The notes beneath the pieces are model-generated. The model saw only the letters and a list, made by a program, of their open reading frames with translations. It was not told the DNA's origin and searched no databases. 8,886 nucleotides of DNA from Peptococcaceae bacterium UBA2264 (GTDB lineage: Bacteria > Bacillota > Desulfitobacteriia > Desulfitobacteriales > Desulfitobacteriaceae), in contig DDXI01000074.1 of assembly GCA_002347475.1 (NCBI GenBank), forward strand, positions 1 to 8,886, read 5' to 3'. How positions within the stretch are numbered: position 1 is the stretch's first letter; every line of letters begins with the position of its first letter. The position numbers were made by a program, and so were the translations under genes. This document shows, piece by piece, positions 1-6,846 of the stretch.

Positions 1-161
1 TTTGGCTAGCAAGCCCTAATTATAAGGTTTTTTTATACAAAAATACAGGATAAAAGCCATTAAAAGCGGATTTTTCTCTTTAATCCTCTTTGTTTATTCG
101 ATTATCTTTATAATGCTTCACTTGACATTTCATCTAGAGCTTTATGCAAAGCTAATGATAA
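1..161. other. Gene-free AT-rich left edge
   Basis: No gene can be supported here. One plus-strand frame stays open from the window edge to a TAA at 51-53 (17 codons, beginning WLASPNYK) and could be the last residues of a gene lying to the left, but it is too short to judge. A weak 5-bp stem (GGATT/AATCC near 68-86) followed by T-rich sequence might be a minor terminator. A TATAAT at 109-114 and a TTGACA at 122-127 are visible, but neither has a properly spaced partner element. Confidence 0.4.
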
Positions 162-197
162 AATTAAGGAGTGTGACCCACTCCTTAATTATTTTCT
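162..197. terminator. Strong hairpin, probable (bidirectional) terminator
   Basis: A perfect 12-bp inverted repeat (AATTAAGGAGTG at 162-173 and CACTCCTTAATT at 179-190) encloses a 5-base loop. On the plus strand it is followed by ATTTTCT, and on the minus strand by TTTATC, so it could end transcription in either direction. On the minus strand it lies 31 bases past the stop of the 221-418 reading frame, which fits a terminator for that former gene. It could equally end a plus-strand gene outside the window. Confidence 0.6.
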
Positions 198-220
198 CCA
201 GCAGCAATATTAAGATACAT

Positions 221-418
221 TTACCTGATTTTTTCTAACAAATCTTCCAGAGGATATTTTTGGATGCCGAATGACATCCATTTTTTGCTTATGTTATATA
301 ATTCGTATTCTTTGAAATGTAACATTCGTTGAGTTATATTTCCAGCAGATAATGTTATATTAAAATTATCAAGTCTTTTGACACAGATTCTGCTGCCTGC
401 TCGAACAATAACGATTTT
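221..418 (-). pseudogene. Probable 3' remnant of an unrecognised gene
   Basis: On the minus strand a frame of 65 sense codons runs from just after a TGA (419-421) to a TAA at 221-223. The translation looks protein-like, with a charged, aromatic C-terminal part containing HFKEYELYNISKKW and ending PLEDLLEKIR, but I do not recognise a family. The only ATG is at 323-325, giving 34 residues, and it has no clear ribosome binding site. The frame lies in unusually AT-rich DNA and is followed 31 bases later by the hairpin at 162-190, as expected for the end of a gene. A one-base shift in the A-run opposite 415-419 would join it to another open frame upstream, so a frameshifted relic is plausible. The alternative is a chance open frame. 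Confidence 0.3.
312..340 (+). promoter_or_regulatory. Possible distal promoter
   Basis: TTGAAA (312-317) and TATATT (335-340) are separated by exactly 17 bases. The match is good, but the surrounding DNA is AT-rich, so a chance match is quite possible. If used, it would give a leader of about 170 bases before the small ORF at 519 that includes the imperfect inverted repeat at 421-480. Confidence 0.25.
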
Positions 419-420
419 TC

Positions 421-480
421 AGTATTGCTGAACCGGGGAAAGACACTACGTCCTCATTGTAATTTGGTGCCCAGAATACT
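421..480. repeat. Imperfect inverted repeat beside the hsd promoter
   Basis: AGTATT-g-CTG at 421-430 is complementary to CAGAATACT at 472-480, nine pairs with one bulged base. An inner ACC/GGT could add pairs. The right arm overlaps the spacer and first base of the candidate -10 element at 480-485. It may be an operator-like site or a hairpin in a transcript from further upstream. The 41-base gap between arms makes a simple dimer operator unlikely. Confidence 0.25.
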
Positions 481-485
481 AAAAT
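457..485 (+). promoter_or_regulatory. Candidate hsd operon promoter
   Basis: TTGTAA (457-462) and TAAAAT (480-485) are spaced by 17 bases, a good sigma-A type pair. The predicted start near 492 leaves about 27 bases before the ATG at 519, with a purine-rich ribosome binding site (AGAGAGAGG, 501-509) in between. This is the most coherent promoter for the leader ORF and the hsdRMS genes behind it. No start site was measured. Confidence 0.45.
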
Positions 486-518
486 AGAAAATACAGGCAA
501 AGAGAGAGGCGTGGTCGT

Positions 519-599
519 ATGGCGGAGAGTTATAGCAGACTGTGGCAGATAGATATAGACAGGAAAATTAAGCAGAGCGAACTGACGGAGGGCGTTTGA
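519..599 (+). pseudogene. Truncated XRE-type regulator / leader peptide coupled to hsdR
   Basis: A 26-residue frame starts at an ATG nine bases after a GAGAGG ribosome binding site and ends in a TGA whose last base is the first base of the hsdR ATG (TGATG). Its start, MAESYSRLWQIDIDRKIKQ, matches the characteristic opening of small Cro/C1 (XRE, HTH_26-like) repressors of Firmicutes, which begin M-x-x-SY-x-x-LW-x-x-x-ID-x-x-(M/I)-K and continue for about 65-75 residues. Here the frame stops after roughly helix 1 and the start of helix 2, so no complete DNA-binding domain remains. The resemblance is from memory of the family. I infer a deletion that joined the 5' end of a regulator gene to hsdR, leaving its promoter, ribosome binding site and first codons as a translated leader. 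A purpose-evolved leader peptide is the alternative. Confidence 0.55.
587..592 (+). promoter_or_regulatory. Ribosome binding site of hsdR, decides the start
   Basis: GGAGGG lies six bases before the ATG at 599 but only three before the in-frame TTG at 596, so ATG is the likely start. The site is inside the leader ORF, allowing translational coupling. Confidence 0.6.
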
Positions 600-3500
600 T
601 GAAATCGAATTTTGAGTTTTTGCTAAGGGCCTTCCCTGTTTTGGCGAACCTGGGGAGCACTGCGGAAAACTATCTCTATACAGATACGAATTCCTGTTTA
701 ATCAAATTGGGCTTGTTCGGGGAAACAATTGTCAATCTCATGCTGACCCTGGATCGTCTTGAGCCACCGACTTTCGATAATACCCATGCCCACAGAATCA
801 AGCTGCTGAAAAAAGAAGGCTTGATTTCCCAAAATATTGACGATATTTTTTATGCTCTCCGCATGGCCCGCAATAAGGCTGTGCATTCCGGTTATGAGTC
901 ATTCGAGGATAGCGTGACTTTACTGGAGATGGCCCATAATCTGGGGATTTGGTTCATGCAGACCTATGGAGACTGGCAGTATACAGCGGTTCAGTTTGTC
1001 TTGCCGGAAGATAACAGCCGGCAAGTAAACTACCAGGCCCTGCTCCAAGAAAAAAAACTATTGATTGCAAGACTTTCGGAACAGGTGAAAAAGCAGGTTG
1101 CTGTGGAAACGGTATCCTCTGCAGAGCGGGTAAAACGGGCAGCCTCGGCATCTGAAAAGATGAGGCTCTCTGAAAAGGAAACCCGCTATCTGATTGATGA
1201 ACAACTCCGTAAGGTAGGATGGGAAGCAGACACAGTTAATCTGAGATACTCCAGGGGTACCAGACCACAAAAAGGGAAAAATCTGGCCATAGCGGAATGG
1301 CCTACTGATTCGCAGATTGGTGATCATGGCTATGCCGACTACGCTTTATTTATCGGTCTTAAACTCGTGGGGATTATTGAGGCCAAGCGTATGGTCGTGG
1401 ATATCCCTTCAGTTATCGACAATCAATGCAAGGACTATGCCAAAGAAATCAAGGAAGAACATGCCGAGTATCTGATCGATAGCTGGAATGAGTACAAAGT
1501 GCCGCTGCTCTTTGCCACAAATGGCCGAAAATATTTAAAACAGTTGGAAACGAAGTCCGGCATCTGGTTTCTGGATATCAGGCAGCCAGCCAACATCCCT
1601 AAAGCCCAGCAGGGCTGGATGAGTCCGGATGGTATTTTGGAGTTGTTGGAGAAAGATATTGAGGCGGCCAATTCTTCCCTGAAAGAATGGTCTTACGACC
1701 TTTTACGGGACAAGGACGGGCTGAATCTCCGGGAGTATCAGATCAGGGCTATTGAAGCCGCGGAAAAGGCCATTATGGCCGGACAGCCTACAGCACTTCT
1801 TTCTATGGCTACCGGCACAGGCAAGACACGGACGGTCCTGGGGATGATCTACAGGTTTCTGAAAACCGGCAGGTTTAAACGGATTCTGTTTTTGGTGGAC
1901 AGGTCTGCTCTGGGGGAGCAGGCTCAGGATGTCTTTAAAGAAGTCAAGATTGAGGATCTGATGACCCTGGATGAAATATATAACATAAAGAATCTTGAAG
2001 ACAAAGTCATTGACAAGGAAACCAGAATTCATGTGGCAACCGTTCAAAGTCTCGTCAAACGCATCCTCTTTAATGAAGAGGAAACCATGCCTTCAGTCGC
2101 CGATTACGACTTGGTGGTGGTGGACGAAGCCCACAGGGGCTATATCCTTGACAAGGAAATGGCTGAGGAGGAGATACTGTACCGTAATCAGGATGATTAT
2201 ATCAGCAAGTACCGAACAGTGATTGATTATTTCGATTCTGCCAAAATTGCTTTAACGGCAACCCCGGCTCTGCACACCAGCGAAATATTCGGCAAGCCGG
2301 TCTTTAACTATACTTACCGGGAAGCGGTCATCGAGGGGTATCTGATCGATCACGACGCCCCGCATACGCTTAAGACAAAGCTCAGCCAGGAAGGTATTGT
2401 TTACAAAAAAGGCGAGACAGTAGCCATTTACGACCCGGTTACCGGAGAGATCATGAACAGTGAGGAACTGGAAGATGAGCTGAAATTTGATGTGGACAAA
2501 TTCAATCGTCAGGTTATCACGGAAAGCTTTAACCGGACGGTTTTAACAGAAATTGCTAAGGAACTGGATCCCGAAGGTGCAGGCAAGACGCTTGTTTATG
2601 CTGTTGATGACAGTCATGCTGATTTGATTGTGAAAATCCTGAAAGAGATCTATGAGCCATATGGTGTCGATAATGAGGCCATCCTGAAAATTACCGGCAG
2701 TATCGGCGGGGGTAACAAGAAGAAGGTTCTGGAAGCAGTCAAGAGATACAAGAACGAAAAATATCCCAATATTGCCGTGACTGTCGATTTGCTGACAACC
2801 GGAATCGATGTCCCGGAAATCACTGCATTGGTTTTTCTGCGCCGAGTCAAGTCCAGGATCTTGTTTGAACAGATGCTGGGCCGGGCTACCAGGCTTTGCC
2901 CGGAAATCGGGAAGACACACTTCGAGATCTATGATCCGATCGGCGTTTATGAATCCCTGGAACCGGTCAATACGATGAAACCTGTGGTGGCCAAGCCAGG
3001 CACAAGTTTTGAAGAATTACTGGGTGGTCTTGAGGTGCTGCCCACCGGGAAACAACTAAAAAATCAGATTGAGATGATTATTGCCAAGCTCCAGCGCAAG
3101 AAAAGGAGTATGAATGACAAGACAATGGAGCATTTCGTGGACCTTTCCGGGGGACAAAACCCGACGCAGTTTATTGACAAGATCAGGGAAATGTCGGTGG
3201 AGGAAGCCAAAAATCATATTCTGAGAAACAGAAGGTTGTTTGAAATCCTGAATGAAGGAACGACTGATCCCAGGAGAGCGGTGGTTATATCAGATAAAGA
3301 AGATGAGCTCTTGAGCCATAACCGGGGCTATGGCGAAGGTAAAAAACCACAAGATTACCTGGAAGAATTCAAGGCTTTCATTACCGGGAACCTTAATAAA
3401 ATTGCGGCCCTCAATATTGTCTGTACCAGGCCAAGAGAACTGACCAGAGAGAGCCTGAAAAGCCTGAAGCTGGAGCTGGATCGACACAAATTTACAGAAC

Positions 3501-3859
3501 AACAATTAAATACAGCCTGGAAAGAACTGAAAGATGAAGATATTGCCGCTGATATTATTACTTTTATTCGCCAGCAGGCCCTTGGCTCGGCTTTGATCAG
3601 CCATGAAGGACGCATTAAGAATGCGGTTGTACGTTTGAAGAACAACCACGGTTTCAGTAAAATGGAGTTGGGCTGGATTGAGCGGATTGAAAAGAATTTA
3701 CTGCTGGAATCCGTTCTGGATCAGGAGACTTTTGAAACCGGTTCATTCAAAACAGCCGGAGGTTTTACCAAGATAAATAAAGTATTTAAAAATCAGTTAG
3801 CTGAAATAATCACAGAGCTTAACGACTATCTCTATGATGACGGGGGAAGTGCAGCATAA
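599..3859 (+). CDS. hsdR: Type I restriction enzyme R subunit (EcoKI-like)
   Basis: This is the motor and nuclease subunit of a type I restriction complex: with the HsdM/HsdS methylase it binds an unmethylated site, pumps DNA past itself using ATP, and cuts at a distance. The protein has 1,086 residues. An N-terminal helical DUF4145/HEPN-like domain (about 1-130) carries RNKAVH at 91-96. A short charged linker follows (about 145-190), then the nuclease core of PD-(D/E)xK type (D247, E261, K263 in IIEAKR). The SF2 translocase has Walker A ATGTGKT at 404-410, DEAH at 509-512, TATP at 553-556, TTGID near 734-738 and GRATR at 761-765. A helical C-terminal domain (about 830-1080) contacts the methylase in this family. 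Opening MKSNFEFL and many motor blocks match Escherichia coli EcoKI HsdR. It is shorter than EcoKI HsdR (about 1,170 residues), mainly because the coiled-coil linker is reduced. All key residues are present, so it should be active. Its stop overlaps the hsdM start by one base. Confidence 0.96.
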   Translation: MKSNFEFLLRAFPVLANLGSTAENYLYTDTNSCLIKLGLFGETIVNLMLTLDRLEPPTFDNTHAHRIKLLKKEGLISQNIDDIFYALRMARNKAVHSGYESFEDSVTLLEMAHNLGIWFMQTYGDWQYTAVQFVLPEDNSRQVNYQALLQEKKLLIARLSEQVKKQVAVETVSSAERVKRAASASEKMRLSEKETRYLIDEQLRKVGWEADTVNLRYSRGTRPQKGKNLAIAEWPTDSQIGDHGYADYALFIGLKLVGIIEAKRMVVDIPSVIDNQCKDYAKEIKEEHAEYLIDSWNEYKVPLLFATNGRKYLKQLETKSGIWFLDIRQPANIPKAQQGWMSPDGILELLEKDIEAANSSLKEWSYDLLRDKDGLNLREYQIRAIEAAEKAIMAGQPTALLSMATGTGKTRTVLGMIYRFLKTGRFKRILFLVDRSALGEQAQDVFKEVKIEDLMTLDEIYNIKNLEDKVIDKETRIHVATVQSLVKRILFNEEETMPSVADYDLVVVDEAHRGYILDKEMAEEEILYRNQDDYISKYRTVIDYFDSAKIALTATPALHTSEIFGKPVFNYTYREAVIEGYLIDHDAPHTLKTKLSQEGIVYKKGETVAIYDPVTGEIMNSEELEDELKFDVDKFNRQVITESFNRTVLTEIAKELDPEGAGKTLVYAVDDSHADLIVKILKEIYEPYGVDNEAILKITGSIGGGNKKKVLEAVKRYKNEKYPNIAVTVDLLTTGIDVPEITALVFLRRVKSRILFEQMLGRATRLCPEIGKTHFEIYDPIGVYESLEPVNTMKPVVAKPGTSFEELLGGLEVLPTGKQLKNQIEMIIAKLQRKKRSMNDKTMEHFVDLSGGQNPTQFIDKIREMSVEEAKNHILRNRRLFEILNEGTTDPRRAVVISDKEDELLSHNRGYGEGKKPQDYLEEFKAFITGNLNKIAALNIVCTRPRELTRESLKSLKLELDRHKFTEQQLNTAWKELKDEDIAADIITFIRQQALGSALISHEGRIKNAVVRLKNNHGFSKMELGWIERIEKNLLLESVLDQETFETGSFKTAGGFTKINKVFKNQLAEIITELNDYLYDDGGSAA

Positions 3860-5277
3860 TGAACAATCAGGAAATTGTCGCTAAACTATGGAACCTATGC
3901 AATGTGCTGCGGGATGATGGGATCACCTATCATCAGTATGTCACCGAGCTTACCTATATATTATTCTTAAAAATGGCTAAGGAAACAGGGACAGATGGCC
4001 AGATACCGGAAATCTACCGTTGGGATAAACTCGTCAAAAAACAAGGTGTAGAGCTGAAACGCTTTTATAATGAGCTGCTGAGCCACCTGGGCGAGGAATG
4101 CACCGGTAGGATCCGGGAAATATATTCAGGGTCCCGTTCCAATATTGACGAGCCCAAAAATCTGGAGAAGATTATTACAGTTATTGATGCCCTGGACTGG
4201 TATTCTGCCAAAGAAGAAGGTTTGGGCAATCTTTATGAGGGCTTGCTGGAGAAAAATGCCAATGAAAAGAAATCCGGTGCCGGGCAATATTTTACCCCGC
4301 GGGTACTCATTAATATTATGACAAGATTGACTGCTCCGCAGGCTGGCGAAAGGTGTAATGACCCGGCCTGCGGTACTTTTGGCTTTATGATTGCGGCTGA
4401 CCGCTTCGTGAAAGATCAGACTGATGACTTTTTTGATCTTTCCTTGGAGGAACAGGAATTTCAGAAAAAAGAAGCCTTCACCGGCTGCGAACTGGTGCAT
4501 GATGCCCATCGGCTGGCCTTGATGAACGCCATGCTCCATGATATCGAAGGGAAGATTATTTTGGGGGATACTCTTTCCAATCAGGGCAAAGTGCTCAAGA
4601 ATTATGATGTTGTCCTGACTAATCCGCCATTTGGTACGAAAAAAGGCGGTGAGCGGACAACCAGGGATGATTTGACTTACCCGACTTCCAATAAGCAGCT
4701 GAACTTTTTGCAGCATATTTACAGGAGTCTAAAAACAAACGGCAAGGCCCGGGCTGCTGTTATTCTCCCGGATAATGTGCTCTTTGCCGATGGCGACGGG
4801 GCATCTATCCGGGCGGATTTAATGGATAAATGCCATCTGCATACGATCCTGCGCTTGCCTACCGGGATATTCTATGCTCAGGGGGTCAAGACCAATGTGC
4901 TCTTTTTCACCCGGGGCACCACAGAGAAGAACAATACCAAAGAGGTCTGGTTCTATGACCTGCGTACCAATATGCAGACTTTTGGCAAGACGAAAGCCTT
5001 GAAAGAAGAACACTTTGAGGATTTCATTAAGGCCTATACTGCTGAAGATCGCAGGCGAGTACAGGATGAGCGCTTCTCCAGCTTTACCCGGGAGCAGATC
5101 AGAGAGAAAAACAACAGCCTTGATTTGGGGCTGATCCGGGATGACAGTATACTGGATTATACTGATCTGCAGGATCCCATTGAAAGCGGCGAAGAAGTTA
5201 TCGCCAAGCTGGAAGAAGCTGTCGACCTCCTCCAGAGCGTGGTGAAGGAACTGCGTTCCCTGGGAGGCGGAGCATAA
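3859..5277 (+). CDS. hsdM: Type I modification methylase, M subunit (N6-adenine)
   Basis: This subunit transfers a methyl group from S-adenosylmethionine to N6 of adenine in the half-sites chosen by HsdS. Two copies join one HsdS to form the methylase, which is also the core of the restriction complex. The 472-residue protein has an N-terminal helical HsdM_N domain (about 5-130), the conserved AGQYFTPR at 141-148, cofactor motif I DPACGTFGF at 168-176 and the catalytic NPPF at 255-258. The block around LMDKCHLHTILRLPTGIFYA (321-340) is nearly identical to EcoKI HsdM as I remember it, placing this in the type IA family. Motif I has Phe where other HsdM proteins have Gly or Ala (CGTFGF), at a position that is variable in the family. 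Its ATG overlaps the hsdR stop (TAATG), preceded by a GGGGGAAG ribosome binding site. Its own stop overlaps the hsdS start in the same way. Confidence 0.96.
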   Translation: MNNQEIVAKLWNLCNVLRDDGITYHQYVTELTYILFLKMAKETGTDGQIPEIYRWDKLVKKQGVELKRFYNELLSHLGEECTGRIREIYSGSRSNIDEPKNLEKIITVIDALDWYSAKEEGLGNLYEGLLEKNANEKKSGAGQYFTPRVLINIMTRLTAPQAGERCNDPACGTFGFMIAADRFVKDQTDDFFDLSLEEQEFQKKEAFTGCELVHDAHRLALMNAMLHDIEGKIILGDTLSNQGKVLKNYDVVLTNPPFGTKKGGERTTRDDLTYPTSNKQLNFLQHIYRSLKTNGKARAAVILPDNVLFADGDGASIRADLMDKCHLHTILRLPTGIFYAQGVKTNVLFFTRGTTEKNNTKEVWFYDLRTNMQTFGKTKALKEEHFEDFIKAYTAEDRRRVQDERFSSFTREQIREKNNSLDLGLIRDDSILDYTDLQDPIESGEEVIAKLEEAVDLLQSVVKELRSLGGGA

Positions 5278-6587
5278 TGGCCAGGAAGAAACAGGATTTA
5301 TCTTTGGAAGAAAGGCTAGAGCAGGCTCTGGTCCCGGAAAGTGAGCAGCCTTACAAGGTGCCGGAGAATTGGGTGTGGACCAAATTAGATAACATTGTAA
5401 GTATTACTACTGGTAAGAAAGATGCTAATTATGGAACAGTAAACGGGAAATATTTATTTTTCACTTGCGCTGCTGAACCAATAAGATGTGAAGGGTTTTC
5501 TTTTGAAGGTGAAAGTATATTATTAGCAGGAAACGGTGCCAATGTTGGTTTAGCGTTATATTACAATGGACAATTCGAAGCGTATCAACGCACATATGTA
5601 ATACAGGCGAAAGATAAACTGCCTCTTAAATATGTGTTCTATCATTTTATAGGTTTCTGGAAAGAATATAATGCTGACAAACAATATGGAACAGCAACAA
5701 ATTATATAAAATTAGGTAATTTCCAAGAATATCCGATACCACTTCCCCCACTTGTCGAGCAACAGCGGATCGTAGATCGCATAGAAAGCCTTTTCGAAAA
5801 GCTGGATCAGGCGAAAGGGCTTATTCAGGATGCGTTAGATTCCTTTGAAAAGCGCAAAGCGGCCATTCTTCACTTGTCTTTTAGCGGAGAATTAACGAAA
5901 AAGTGGCGGGAAGAGAATGGGATGGGCTTAAAGGTATGGAATGAGAAGAAATTAAAAGACTGTGGAAAATGGTTTGGTGGAGGAACGCCCAGTAAAAAAG
6001 TTTCTGATTTTTGGGACGATGGTGATATCATGTGGGTTACACCGAAAGATATGAAATCAAAGTATATTCACGATGCTATTGACCACATAACAAATATGGG
6101 TTTACAGGAATCATCAGTTACACTCATCGATAAACCTGCTGTCTTATTTGTTGTAAGGAGCGGAATTCTACGCAGAACCTTGCCAATTGCAATAACATTA
6201 CAAAAAGTAACAATTAATCAAGATATGAAAGCGATTATTCCAAATCAAATTGAACTTGAATATTTATATTGGTTTTGTGTTTGTAATGAAAAAGACATTC
6301 GAGATTCATGTTCAAAGAGCGGGACAACAGTAGAAAGCATAAATACAAAATCATTATATAATTATCCTATTTTAATACCATCAATTCCAGAACAGCAAGC
6401 AATTGTTAATATTCTGAATGATCTGTTTGAAAAAGAGCAAAATGCTGGAGAACTCAGTGGTCTAATTGAAAACATTGACCTAATGAAAAAATCAATCCTC
6501 GCCCGTGCTTTTCGTGGAGAACTCGGCACCAATGACCCTGCAGAAGAAAGTGCCCTGGAATTACTGAGAGAAGTACTGACTCACTGA
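5277..6587 (+). CDS. hsdS: Type I restriction-modification specificity subunit
   Basis: This subunit recognises the two halves of the DNA target and scaffolds two HsdM and, through them, two HsdR subunits. The 436 residues follow the usual plan. A short N-terminal segment ends at VPENWVW (28-34). Target recognition domain 1 covers about 28-158. A conserved helical spacer (about 159-215) contains PLVEQQRIVDRIESLFEKL. Domain 2 covers about 219-366 and includes GGGTPS (234-239) and SGTTVESIN (348-356). A second conserved helix (about 367-415) contains IPEQQAIVNIL and ends FRGELG. The spacer and C-terminal helices are the internal repeat typical of HsdS. The two recognition domains are visibly more AT-rich than the conserved parts and the neighbouring genes, as expected when these domains are exchanged between strains. 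The target sequence cannot be read from the protein. The start is fixed by the TAATG overlap with hsdM and a GGAGGCGG ribosome binding site (5263-5270). Confidence 0.95.
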   Translation: MARKKQDLSLEERLEQALVPESEQPYKVPENWVWTKLDNIVSITTGKKDANYGTVNGKYLFFTCAAEPIRCEGFSFEGESILLAGNGANVGLALYYNGQFEAYQRTYVIQAKDKLPLKYVFYHFIGFWKEYNADKQYGTATNYIKLGNFQEYPIPLPPLVEQQRIVDRIESLFEKLDQAKGLIQDALDSFEKRKAAILHLSFSGELTKKWREENGMGLKVWNEKKLKDCGKWFGGGTPSKKVSDFWDDGDIMWVTPKDMKSKYIHDAIDHITNMGLQESSVTLIDKPAVLFVVRSGILRRTLPIAITLQKVTINQDMKAIIPNQIELEYLYWFCVCNEKDIRDSCSKSGTTVESINTKSLYNYPILIPSIPEQQAIVNILNDLFEKEQNAGELSGLIENIDLMKKSILARAFRGELGTNDPAEESALELLREVLTH

Positions 6588-6846
6588 AGGGCATTGTTTT
6601 TAGGCGAAATTCACAGGCTGTAATCCCGGCAGTAAATTGATTATCTTACCGGAATGAAAAGAACAGCTCCCCGAAGCAGATAATTCTTCGCATAATGACC
6701 GCTTTGGTTTGGTCTTGAAAGCAAGTGTAAAAAGTGCGGGAAAATAGTCGCAGGATTTGTTGAGGATTAGATTCCTGTCATTTAACCAGGAGCAGCAGAG
6801 TGAGTGGTTCTGCAGTAAAAAACAGGATGGCAGTGAGGAATGCATA
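6588..6846. other. Spacer after hsdS with possible gene debris
   Basis: I see no intact gene, no clear promoter and no strong terminator. A 5-bp stem (CGAAG 6672-6676, CTTCG 6686-6690) is the only simple hairpin and has no T-run. A short plus-strand frame at 6699-6770 (23 codons between stops) reads ESKCKKCGKIV, resembling half of a zinc ribbon, and may be a relic of a lost gene. The frame that leads into the HD gene is open from 6757 but lacks any family resemblance before 6847. The HD gene may depend on read-through from the hsd operon or on a promoter I cannot recognise. Confidence 0.35.
6835..6838 (+). promoter_or_regulatory. Ribosome binding site of the HD gene, decides the start
   Basis: GAGG lies eight bases before the ATG at 6847. 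The longer in-frame option, a TTG at 6757, has no comparable site in front of it. Confidence 0.5.

Noticed and set aside
122..383. TTGACA motifs at 122-127 and 378-383 as promoters
   Set aside because: Neither is followed by a credible -10 element at 16-18 bases.
596..598. TTG as the hsdR start
   Set aside because: It is only three bases from the GGAGGG site, whereas the next codon, ATG at 599, has the right spacing and matches the family N-terminus.
2543..2920. 125-codon open frame on the minus strand inside hsdR
   Set aside because: It is antisense to the conserved helicase motifs of hsdR and has no recognisable protein features.
4126..4716. 196-codon open frame on the minus strand inside hsdM
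   Set aside because: It lies wholly opposite a well-supported methylase gene, has no family resemblance and no ribosome binding site; it is a shadow of hsdM codon use.
5277..6587. Phase-variable or invertible hsdS
   Set aside because: There is no second hsdS copy, no recombinase gene, no flanking inverted repeats and no long simple-sequence tract in the window.
6600..6845. 81-codon minus-strand frame in the spacer after hsdS
   Set aside because: The composition is Cys/Ser/Leu-rich without family resemblance, it has no ribosome binding site, and it fills non-coding sequence; probably chance.
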